A stretch of 9,021 nucleotides of DNA from JABDGZ01 sp964483785 (GTDB lineage: Bacteria; Omnitrophota; Gorgyraeia; Zapsychrales; Fredricksoniimonadaceae). A program made the position numbers and the translations under genes. The stretch is from contig CAZACW010000073.1 in the NCBI GenBank assembly GCA_964483785.1, positions 1 through 9,021 on the forward strand, written 5' to 3'. How positions within the stretch are numbered: the first letter of the stretch is position 1; every line of letters begins with the position of its first letter. This document shows positions 1-6,742 of this stretch, one piece after another. The notes beneath the pieces are model-generated. The model was not told the origin of the DNA. It made no database searches and saw only the letters and a program-made list of their open reading frames with translations.

Positions 1-3000
1 GCATTGACCCGGCTGTTGGCATCGCCATACTTATAGGTCAGGCTGTCTTTAAGGATAATATTACCTATGGAATCATAGGCGTAAGTTTTACTGCCGTAGG
101 CGCCATTAGCCGACACCAGCCTGTTTAAAGCATCATAGGTAAAAGTCTGGGTCATGGACGATGATCCGGTATTGACATTGTCCTTGATCGATAAGATCTG
201 CCCCACAGCATCGTAGGTGTAATTTAAATCCTGCAAGATCAGATTCTGCGCATTGGACGTATATATGCGCGCCAAACGAAACATCAGCGGATCATAGGTA
301 TAGGCCGTAGTTGTGCCATTGCCGTACTGGATTTGGGTCATCTGGCCATTGGCGTTATAACTTACGGACTTGATATACACATTGGGTGCCACGACATTAA
401 CGATGACCGTATTCGAAACCGTCATGCCGCCAACGCTATTGTAGGCCTGGGCTGTCAGGCTGTAAGCACCGGAGGCCACATTGTTCCAGGTATAGATATA
501 AGGAGCGCTCGCCACTGATCCCAGCAAGCTTGTACCGTTGTAGAAATCCACATGGCTGATGCTCCCTCCTACTTGGGAGGCTGTGGCTGTCAGCGTAATG
601 GAGGCTGGTGAGGCATAGCTGGAACTGTTGGAGGCAAGAGAAACAGTCGGGGCCGGCAGATTCACGTTCAAAAGTGCTGCCGCGCTGGTCACGCTCCCCG
701 AGGCATTGCTGACCACACATTCATATTTGCTGCCGTTATTGGAGGCACTGGTGGCAGGGGTTGTATAAGAAGCGCTCGTTGCCCCTGAAATGGCCGTATA
801 ACTCGCTGCGCCTGAAGCCTCCAGCATCCATTGATAAGACGGCGCAGGCACCCCGCCGGCGCTGATCGAAAAAAAGGCTGTGGCCGGCGCTGTCACCGAC
901 GCATTGGCCGGCTGGCTGGTAATGCTTGGCGCCACAGCCGTGCCCACGGTGACTGAAACAACGCTTGAAGTCGTTGATACACCGGTGCTGTCCGTGGCCT
1001 TGGCTGTCAGACTGTAGGTCCCGGATGCAACATTATTCCATGCCAAGGTCCAGGGACTGCTGTAAGCTGTACCCAAATACAGACTGCCGCTGTAATAATC
1101 CACCTTGGAAATCGTTCCGCCGGTGACTAGCGCATTGGAGGTCAAACTGATACTGGCCGGCGCTGAAAACACGGCATTATTGGAAGGTGTGGCTATGCTG
1201 ATCGTCGGAGGCGTATGCGGATTGATGGTGACATTGACCCCGGCCGAGGTGGCCTGACTGCCAAGGCTGTCCGTGACCTTGGCTGTAAAAGCGTAGGTGC
1301 CTGACGTGGTGCTGTCGTTCCAGGTCATGCTAAACGGACTGCTGGTGGCTTCCCCTAAAAATATGGACCCGGCATAATAGTCCACCCTGGTAATGGTAGC
1401 CCCCGGATCGGAAATGCTCACCGTCATGGGAATGCTAGCCGGCAAGGTATACGAAGCATTATTGGCAGGCGATGTTAAGCTGACTGTGGGGCTGGATGTA
1501 GCGGCATAAGCATTGTTGATGCCTAAGGCCTTGTCCAGCCAGGCCAGCCGGTCATTGCTTGGTTTGGGCTCAAAGGCCAGGCCGGTGATCGTGCCATTGG
1601 CCACGGCCGAGGCATCTCCAACCGCAGACACCTCCCCTGCCTGATTGTAAAGATAGGACACCTGCGCGCCGTCAGGATACTGCAGCTGCTGAAGGCGGTT
1701 TAAATCATCGTACTGGCGGCTGACATTATACGCCAGCCCGCCGATGGTCTTGCTGGATGCAGTTTCACGGCCAAGCTGGTCATAGACAAAGCCGGCCAAA
1801 CCATTGTCATAGGACACGGAGCCCAGCCGCCCGATGCCAAAGCTCTGGGTCTTATCGTCAAAATTATAATTAACGGTAAATGAGGCGGTCTTTAAAGGCT
1901 GATTAGGCAGATTGATGATCGGCCCGGTCACAGCATCAGTCTTGTTGACTAAGCGGTTTAAGGTATCGTATTTAAAGCTGATCACATTGCCGATGGCATC
2001 CTTCTGCCAGATCAAATTACCGTTATTATCATATCCGTACTGCCATTGGCCCATGTCAGGGTCGTTCATGGCGATCTTGCGGCCCAAATGGTCATAGCTG
2101 ATGCCGGTCACATTATTTTGGGCATCTGTGACGGAAACCAGGTTCCCCTGGGCATTGTAGGCGTAATACGTCGAGGCATAAACCGTAAAGGGCGATGACG
2201 GATAATTGCTGGAGCGGCCGTCCGCGCCCGTCATTTCATTTTTCTGGACCAGGCGGCCAAAGGCATCCACCATGCTCTGCTGTTCATGCCCGTTTTCATC
2301 AATGGCCGTGGTTGTCCATTGGGAGTAAATGACGCTCGAATGCGTGCCGTCCGGGTTTGTTTTGGTGACCACCCTACCCATGGGATCATACGCTGCCTGG
2401 GCCGCGGGCATGGCGCTGTTGATGGGGTCCATGGTGCTTAAATTATTGCTCGTAAAATAGGGCAGGTATTTAAGAATGGGCAGGCCGCGGTTATCATAGA
2501 CGGTCTGGCCTGAGACAATATATTGCCCTGCTGAAGGGCCGATGGACTTGGTTTCAATCAAACGGCCAAGGCCGTCATAATAGGATGTACTGCTTAGCGT
2601 ATTGGCTGTGCCGCTGTTGACCCGGGCAGTGTCTGTGACGGCGATATAACTCGGCTGGATATTATAGGATTTTTGTTCCGTGGGTAAGGCCGCGGAATCC
2701 AGCGGCGAAATAACGCTTGTCGGCCGGCCAAACACATCGTAGGCGCTGTAAGCTGTCTGATTATTGGCGTCCGTCTTGCTTCTCTCCTCGCCCCAAAGGC
2801 CCTGCAAACCGGCCCCATTATTTAAGGCCGTCCCATCCACCCCATAATAGGTCATGCTCACGGTTTGGTTTAAGGCATTGATGGTTTGAGACGGGAACAT
2901 ATGCACCGTATTATCGTAAACAATGCTCGTGATGTTACCGTTGGGATCTGTGGTGGTCTTTAAATTGCCGTAGCCGTCATAGGTGTAGCTGGTTTTAGGA

Positions 3001-6000
3001 TCTGACTGGGTCGAGCTTCCCAGCCAATCAATTTTGGACGTCAGCCTGCCCAAGCTTGGAGAAGCTGAGCCTGTACTGTCCCCATCGTAGAAAAAGGATG
3101 TTTTGGCAATGGTGTTATTGTTCACATCGGTTGTAAGCACCTGGGCCGGAAGGCCGATGATCCAATTGGACGTGTTAGAGACATAATTTGTCGTGGTAAT
3201 GGTCTTGTTGGGATCAATGCTGGTTCCGGCCGTCGGGTCTACCTGGCCGTCGTTGATCACCTGGGTGGGATCGCCGTATTGGGGACTTTCACCAAATGTG
3301 AATTCCTGGGCCGTGCGCTTAGGGGTCGCGGCATTATTGCCGTCGTAGAGATAATTGTCTGTCCTGGAAATATAAGGAAACTTGGACACCTGGGCTGAGC
3401 CGCCGACTAAGAAATTGCTGTTGGTGGCGATCGTCTGCGTCTGCCATTGATTGATGGTTTTGGTATACAAATTGCCGTTTGAATCATAGGTGTCCATCTC
3501 CGACGGATGTCCTTTAAGCCAATGGTCCTGCAAATAAGTGGTGGTCACATAATTGCCGTTGGGATCAACCACCTTGACGGTCTGAAAGCCGTCGAACTCG
3601 CGGTAGGTTTTGTCAAACAGGCCGTTGGCATAACTATAATTTGTAGTATAACTCTGTGCATTGACCGTGGTCGTGGTTGATTTGACAACTGGAAAGAAAA
3701 AAGGCAGATAGGTATTGTTATAATGAAAATCGGAATCATAGGTGATGCTTGTCTGGGCCCCGATGCCGTTGTTGATACCGGTCAATAAATCACCCGGCTG
3801 GCCTTGGTTCATAAAAATTTTATACGGAGAAGGATAGCCCCATAACACATAATCGATCATGCCATTGGCATCCGCATCTAAAAATTGCGAAGTCGGTGTT
3901 ATTAAATTGGCTGAAGCCGCCAAAGGCGCCCAGGCATCATCCAGCTGAAATCCGCTTCCGGTATTGATCAGGACATGATTGCTGCCGCTGTTGGGGACAA
4001 TGACTAAATCCGGCAGGCCGTCACCATTGACATCCAACAATTCCGTCGATCCATTTGAAATGTCCGCATAGGCGGCGACATTGGCACACCAGGCCTGGTC
4101 TTCAGCTGTATTCATACTCCAGCCATTTCCATTATTGATCATGGCCACACATGTTCCGCCTTTAACATAGAAAAAATCAGCCAGTCCGTCCCCGTTCAGA
4201 TCAACAAGGATGGCGCCGCCGGCAAGGTCCGTGTAGGGTGAAGATACGGGCGCCCATTGGCTGAGTTTGCTCCATCCCGTGCCGCCGGAAGAAGCATTAT
4301 TGATATAGGATAATTCTATCGCATATGTGCCCTGGGTCGACCTGACAAAATCCTGGTAGCCGTCGCCGTTAAGGTCTGCAAACATGGACCCCGGAGAAAC
4401 AGTTTGGACTGTCCCGGAATATCCGATGTCAAGGACGGCATCGGCCGGCAGATACCAATTCGGCTGATCAATCATGTTCGTAAAGTTCGGGGTGACCAAA
4501 AAAGTGGTATCCCATGCGACATTGGCTGTCCAAAGATTCGTAACATGAAATATGCTTCCGTCTGAATTCAAATCCACGTCCCGGACACCCATCCCTCCCT
4601 CTACGCCGCTTTGTCTGACCAAAAAGGCCCTGAACCAGGTGTCCCATAGATTGTTCTGCACTTGGGACCAGCCCTTGTTCTTGGTGTTCATATACAAATT
4701 TCTGACAGCGCCGCTCACATCGTCGTTATAAGCCTGAACAATGTCCGGATATCCGTCTGCATTCACATCCAAAAATTTCACCCCCATGTTCAGCCATTTG
4801 CCGTATTGACTGCTGTACGTCATCAAAGGCGGAACATTGCTTAAATTCCAGGTCGTGTCCTGCGCATATCCTTTAGTTGAAGTATCTGAATAGGTAAATG
4901 TTACCGCCGGTAATTTCGTGGAGCTGTCTGAACCTGTCTGCTGTACCGATTGCAATAAATCACGGTAACTATAAGCACTCTGTTTATAAGTAAACGTATA
5001 TATATTTTGGACATTGCTTCCTATGCTCACTGTGATATGGTCAATGCGTTTGGCCGTATTGACTAAAAACTTTCCTATGTAAGAGGAATTGGACATGGAG
5101 GCAGGCACATAGGCAATGCTCACCTGGGCATAAGGGCTTAATAATAGAGAAGACTGGTCATTGCCGGTATAGCTGATGGTCTGCGGATAAAGCTGGCCCT
5201 GGTCACTCAAATAGCTGATGGTCATGTAATTGCCGTTTAAGTCCTCCACCCTGCTTAAGGCCCAGCGCAAGATATGGGAAGGGTTGGCCGGATCATTTTG
5301 AATACAGCCTGTGGCTGATCCGAAATTACCGTAATAATATTTGGTCCCTTTCTTGTCCGTGATCACCCAATAGCCGCTGCTGTATTGTATGTTCGCGAAA
5401 GCGCCCTCGACCTCCATATGATAAAGGCCGGGCGTGCCGGGATCAGCCACCAGGTCCTGGGTCGAACCGTTTTGCTCCATGGTGTAAATGTCTGTGCCGT
5501 CATATTTGGGCACCCCTTTTTTGGTGGAGATCTGGATTGAACCAAGATCCAGGTCCCAGCCCACACCGGCATTGCCTAAAGTCCTGCTGCTTGAGCTGTA
5601 AACCACAGCTAAATTCGGCTGAAGGCCGGCACGGCCAGGCGGCACTGCAATCGGGATGCTCAAATTAGCTGAACCGCTGGAAGGCTCCACATGCACTGAG
5701 GCGGCCTGCACATTGGGCGTTACACCCGCACTGCTGATGCTTGAGGCTGAAGCGGCCAAGGTGGAAGTGGTTGTTTTATTGGGCGACTTGCCTGAATTTG
5801 AACCTGCATTATTGGCCGTAGAGCTATCGGGCGCGCTGCTGGTGCCGGCAGTTGTATTATTAGAGGAAGAAGCAGCAGGGGCCGCGCTTGAAGAAGCGCT
5901 TGAAGAAGCGCTTGAAGGCGCCGCGATATAACCTGTTGAAGATGAACTTGAAGAAGTGCTGGAGGAAGAACTGCTTGAATCCGTGCTTGAACTGTTGGGG

Positions 6001-6092
6001 CCGATATAACCTGTTTGCGCTTTTAAACTTCCTGTCAGCCCAAAAATGAAAAGAACACCTACCATTAAGGACGCTATACGGGAAATAGCCAT
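1..6092 (-). CDS. Giant secreted SpvB / FG-GAP / RHS-repeat protein with internal Ig-like cassette (C-terminus beyond window)
   Basis: The frame is open for 2,030 codons from ATG 6092 to the left edge, with no stop. The start has an SD (GGAGGG, 6096-6101). Residues 1-25 look like a signal peptide (hydrophobic core, cleavage near SLKA/QT). A Ser/Ala/Thr-rich tether follows to about 130. An SpvB-like domain begins near 135 (SGSANLSIPI..PPGRAGLQPNL, GVGWDLDLGSI). Six DxNxDGxxD-type motifs lie at about 442-747. A TcB-like middle region (GIGAQTSITYDS near 776, YREFDGF near 826) leads into RHS/YD repeats at about 1030-1490, such as YDGYGNL, YDPMGRV, YDHLGRK and YDNNGNL. Ig-like domains occupy 1535-1901, then YD repeats resume (YNANGQM, YDALNRLV, YDSIGNI) to the edge. 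Known for the family: SpvB/TcB plus RHS modules form secreted shells around a C-terminal effector. The core end, any effector and any immunity gene are outside the window, so the effector is unknown. The architecture is clear from motifs; the biological role is inference. Confidence 0.93.
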   Translation of the reverse strand, partial: MAISRIASLMVGVLFIFGLTGSLKAQTGYIGPNSSSTDSSSSSSSTSSSSSSTGYIAAPSSASSSASSSAAPAASSSNNTTAGTSSAPDSSTANNAGSNSGKSPNKTTTSTLAASASSISSAGVTPNVQAASVHVEPSSGSANLSIPIAVPPGRAGLQPNLAVVYSSSSRTLGNAGVGWDLDLGSIQISTKKGVPKYDGTDIYTMEQNGSTQDLVADPGTPGLYHMEVEGAFANIQYSSGYWVITDKKGTKYYYGNFGSATGCIQNDPANPSHILRWALSRVEDLNGNYMTISYLSDQGQLYPQTISYTGNDQSSLLLSPYAQVSIAYVPASMSNSSYIGKFLVNTAKRIDHITVSIGSNVQNIYTFTYKQSAYSYRDLLQSVQQTGSDSSTKLPAVTFTYSDTSTKGYAQDTTWNLSNVPPLMTYSSQYGKWLNMGVKFLDVNADGYPDIVQAYNDDVSGAVRNLYMNTKNKGWSQVQNNLWDTWFRAFLVRQSGVEGGMGVRDVDLNSDGSIFHVTNLWTANVAWDTTFLVTPNFTNMIDQPNWYLPADAVLDIGYSGTVQTVSPGSMFADLNGDGYQDFVRSTQGTYAIELSYINNASSGGTGWSKLSQWAPVSSPYTDLAGGAILVDLNGDGLADFFYVKGGTCVAMINNGNGWSMNTAEDQAWCANVAAYADISNGSTELLDVNGDGLPDLVIVPNSGSNHVLINTGSGFQLDDAWAPLAASANLITPTSQFLDADANGMIDYVLWGYPSPYKIFMNQGQPGDLLTGINNGIGAQTSITYDSDFHYNNTYLPFFFPVVKSTTTTVNAQSYTTNYSYANGLFDKTYREFDGFQTVKVVDPNGNYVTTTYLQDHWLKGHPSEMDTYDSNGNLYTKTINQWQTQTIATNSNFLVGGSAQVSKFPYISRTDNYLYDGNNAATPKRTAQEFTFGESPQYGDPTQVINDGQVDPTAGTSIDPNKTITTTNYVSNTSNWIIGLPAQVLTTDVNNNTIAKTSFFYDGDSTGSASPSLGRLTSKIDWLGSSTQSDPKTSYTYDGYGNLKTTTDPNGNITSIVYDNTVHMFPSQTINALNQTVSMTYYGVDGTALNNGAGLQGLWGEERSKTDANNQTAYSAYDVFGRPTSVISPLDSAALPTEQKSYNIQPSYIAVTDTARVNSGTANTLSSTSYYDGLGRLIETKSIGPSAGQYIVSGQTVYDNRGLPILKYLPYFTSNNLSTMDPINSAMPAAQAAYDPMGRVVTKTNPDGTHSSVIYSQWTTTAIDENGHEQQSMVDAFGRLVQKNEMTGADGRSSNYPSSPFTVYASTYYAYNAQGNLVSVTDAQNNVTGISYDHLGRKIAMNDPDMGQWQYGYDNNGNLIWQKDAIGNVISFKYDTLNRLVNKTDAVTGPIINLPNQPLKTASFTVNYNFDDKTQSFGIGRLGSVSYDNGLAGFVYDQLGRETASSKTIGGLAYNVSRQYDDLNRLQQLQYPDGAQVSYLYNQAGEVSAVGDASAVANGTITGLAFEPKPSNDRLAWLDKALGINNAYAATSSPTVSLTSPANNASYTLPASIPMTVSISDPGATITRVDYYAGSIFLGEATSSPFSMTWNDSTTSGTYAFTAKVTDSLGSQATSAGVNVTINPHTPPTISIATPSNNAVFSAPASISLTSNALVTGGTISKVDYYSGSLYLGTAYSSPWTLAWNNVASGTYSLTAKATDSTGVSTTSSVVSVTVGTAVAPSITSQPANASVTAPATAFFSISAGGVPAPSYQWMLEASGAASYTAISGATSASYTTPATSASNNGSKYECVVSNASGSVTSAAALLNVNLPAPTVSLASNSSSYASPASITLTATASQVGGSISHVDFYNGTSLLGSVASAPYIYTWNNVASGAYSLTAQAYNSVGGMTVSNTVIVNVVAPNVYIKSVSYNANGQMTQIQYGNGTTTAYTYDPLMFRLARIYTSNAQNLILQDLNYTYDAVGQILSIKDNVNTGSSSMTQTFTYDALNRLVSANGAYGSKTYAYDSIGNIILKDSLTYKYGDANSRVN
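388..1490 (-). other. Cassette of four Ig-like domains inside the RHS array
   Basis: Four Ig-like domains run in tandem at about residues 1535-1622, 1628-1716, 1722-1812 and 1815-1901. Domains 1, 2 and 4 belong to one type: PTVSL or PTISI start, SPASI-like strand, a VD(Y/F)Y.G...LG core, W(N)N and a Y..TAKATDS-like end. They resemble the bacterial Ig family often called Big_7. Domain 3 is an I-set-like module (SITSQPAN..., YQW, YECVVSNASG). YD repeats flank the cassette on both sides (YNQAGEV at 1482-1489, YNANGQM from about 1911). Such domains usually mediate adhesion or act as spacers. Confidence 0.88.
3850..4770 (-). other. FG-GAP/VCBS-like region with six Ca-binding-type motifs
   Basis: Six motifs occur in frame: DVNADGYPD (residue 442), DLNSDGS (507), DLNGDGYQD (573), DLNGDGLAD (631), DVNGDGLPD (687) and DADANGMID (739). 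Spacings are 65, 66, 58, 56 and 52 residues, which fits successive blades of a FG-GAP/VCBS beta-propeller. Motif 2 lacks the terminal Asp, and motif 6 has Asn in place of the DG aspartate. The region sits between the SpvB-like domain and the TcB-like middle region, as in TcB/SpvB-family proteins. Calcium binding is inferred from the motif. Confidence 0.85.
5696..6092 (-). other. Signal peptide and Ser-rich tether of the RHS protein
   Basis: Residues 1-25 form an n-region with Arg5, a hydrophobic core (LMVGVLFIFGL) and a small residue before the likely cleavage site after Ala25. Roughly 105 residues of Ser/Ala/Thr/Asn-rich low-complexity sequence follow. The motif TGYI occurs twice in it, once just after the cleavage site (TGYIGPNSSS) and again about 30 residues later (TGYIAAPSSA). 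The tether probably spaces the folded shell from the envelope; that function is inferred. Confidence 0.7.
5884..5916 (-). repeat. 12-nt tandem repeat in the Ser-rich tether
   Basis: On the plus strand GCGCTTGAA recurs at 5884, 5896 and 5908, separated by GAA. This is a period of 12 nt and 2.75 copies. On the coding strand it reads as an SASS-type peptide repeat. A multiple-of-3 period lets copy number change without breaking the frame. Confidence 0.85.
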
Positions 6093-6095
6093 AAG

Positions 6096-6101
6096 CCCTC
6101 C
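6096..6101 (-). promoter_or_regulatory. Shine-Dalgarno of the RHS gene
   Basis: GGAGGG lies 3 nt before ATG 6092. It fixes this start over the out-of-frame upstream ATG near 6120. Confidence 0.8.
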
Positions 6102-6172
6102 AAGGATTAAAGGTTCTCAATTTTTGAAAGAAGTAAGGAAGTAAAAAAACGGTAATCGTGCGATATAGTTAA

Positions 6173-6202
6173 GGTATAACATGCGCATAACTCAATATGC
6201 AA
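6173..6202 (-). promoter_or_regulatory. Candidate proximal promoter of the RHS gene
   Basis: The -35 is TTGCAT (6197-6202), then an 18-nt spacer ending in TGT (extended -10), then -10 TATACC (6173-6178). The predicted leader is about 75 nt. The -35 sits in a 13-mer, AAATTTGCATATT, that also occurs at the yraN promoter. The match to consensus is modest and is supported mainly by this shared arrangement. Confidence 0.4.
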
Positions 6203-6252
6203 ATTTAAGTTAAAAGCCGGATGAATTTTGACTTCTGGAACGCTTTGATCAA

Positions 6253-6281
6253 TTTATAACATATTTTTGATTAAAAAGCAA
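6253..6281 (-). promoter_or_regulatory. Candidate distal promoter of the RHS gene
   Basis: The -35 is TTGCTT (6276-6281), then a 17-nt spacer ending in TGT, then -10 TATAAA (6253-6258), an extended -10 five of six to consensus. It lies just past the yraN stop and would give a leader of about 150 nt. Confidence 0.4.
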
Positions 6282-6286
6282 ATTTT

Positions 6287-6655
6287 TTATGAAACGGCAT
6301 CAAAAGCGTTCTGAAGATGGCGGAGGGAAAAAGAACCGGGAGGGTTTTCAATGATGGAAATCACATCAAAACGGGCAGGGACATCAATGGTGTGAAACTT
6401 GTATTTAAGATACTGCGCGGCCATCTGGGAGAGCTTGCGGATTTTCCAGGGGCCGACCGCTTCATAAGGCTCTCCTTGCCTTAAACAGCGGCGGGATTTG
6501 ACCTCAACAAAGCAGATGACCGGACCGTCCTGGGCAATCAAATCGATTTCGCCCAATGGACTGCGGAAATTCTTCTCCAAGATCCGCCAGCCCTGCTTTT
6601 TTAAGAACCTTTCTGCAATATCTTCGCCCTTACGGCCAAGACTTGTGTTAGACAT
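6287..6655 (-). CDS. yraN: YraN / UPF0102 family nuclease-fold protein
   Basis: This 122-residue protein is of normal length for the UPF0102 family, small proteins with a restriction-endonuclease-like (PD-(D/E)XK) fold whose cellular role is poorly defined. The family signature is complete: GRKGEDIAERFLKKQGWRIL near the N-terminus, GEIDLIAQD at residues 35-43 and FVEVKSR at 49-55. The putative active-site residues are therefore Glu36, Asp38, Glu51 and Lys53. The C-terminus ends LQNAFDAVS. The start is firm: the ATG at 6655 has an in-frame TAG three codons upstream and the conserved N-terminus begins directly after it. There is no recognisable SD, and a promoter-like sequence ends 6 nt before the ATG, so the mRNA may be leaderless. 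It does not sit beside rnhB, a frequent neighbour elsewhere. Confidence 0.95.
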   Translation of the reverse strand: MSNTSLGRKGEDIAERFLKKQGWRILEKNFRSPLGEIDLIAQDGPVICFVEVKSRRCLRQGEPYEAVGPWKIRKLSQMAAQYLKYKFHTIDVPARFDVISIIENPPGSFSLRHLQNAFDAVS

Positions 6656-6661
6656 AAGGCC

Positions 6662-6690
6662 AGTCTAACAGACACTTGATAAATATGCAA
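6662..6690 (-). promoter_or_regulatory. Candidate yraN promoter (leaderless configuration)
   Basis: The -35 is TTGCAT (6685-6690), then a 17-nt spacer ending in TGT (extended -10), then -10 TAGACT (6662-6667). Only GGCCTT separates the -10 from ATG 6655, so transcription should begin at or next to the start codon. This agrees with the missing SD. Confidence 0.45.
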
Positions 6691-6715
6691 ATTTTTGATG
6701 ATTAATGTAAATTGA

Positions 6716-6742
6716 CCATCACAACCCCCGGGGTTGTGATGG
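6716..6742. repeat. 27-nt palindrome at the end of the hemH unit
   Basis: Two perfect 13-nt arms flank one central base, around the core CAACCCCCGGGGTTG (6722-6736). The TGA of the upstream small ORF (6719-6721) lies inside the left arm. As RNA on the minus strand it would form a very stable hairpin. No clear U-tract follows, so it is not a classical intrinsic terminator. It may instead stabilise the mRNA 3' end or be a protein-binding or dispersed palindromic repeat. Confidence 0.8.

Noticed and set aside
436..720. Minus-strand open frame within the fourth Ig-like domain
   Set aside because: It is out of frame with the RHS protein, whose own frame shows clear Ig motifs here.
2594..2818. Minus-strand open frame in the RHS array
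   Set aside because: It is a shifted reading of YD repeats, rich in Arg and Pro, with no SD or motif.
1..3640. Possible CRISPR or nucleotide tandem array because of repeating motifs
   Set aside because: The repetition is at the protein level (YD repeats of varying length). No constant nucleotide repeat and spacer pattern is seen.
5656..5931. Plus-strand open frame rich in Leu/Glu/Ala (LEEALEEALE)
   Set aside because: It is the antisense reading of the Ser-rich tether of the minus-strand RHS gene. Low-complexity codons keep it open, and it lacks any family pattern.
5860..6120. Minus-strand open frame starting at 6120
   Set aside because: It overlaps the RHS start in another frame, has no good SD, and reads as Phe/Arg-rich nonsense, whereas the ATG at 6092 has an SD, a signal peptide and recognisable domains.
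6122..6160. Possible terminator in the RHS leader because of a T-run on the minus strand
   Set aside because: No GC-rich stem precedes the T-run, so it is only a pyrimidine-rich leader.
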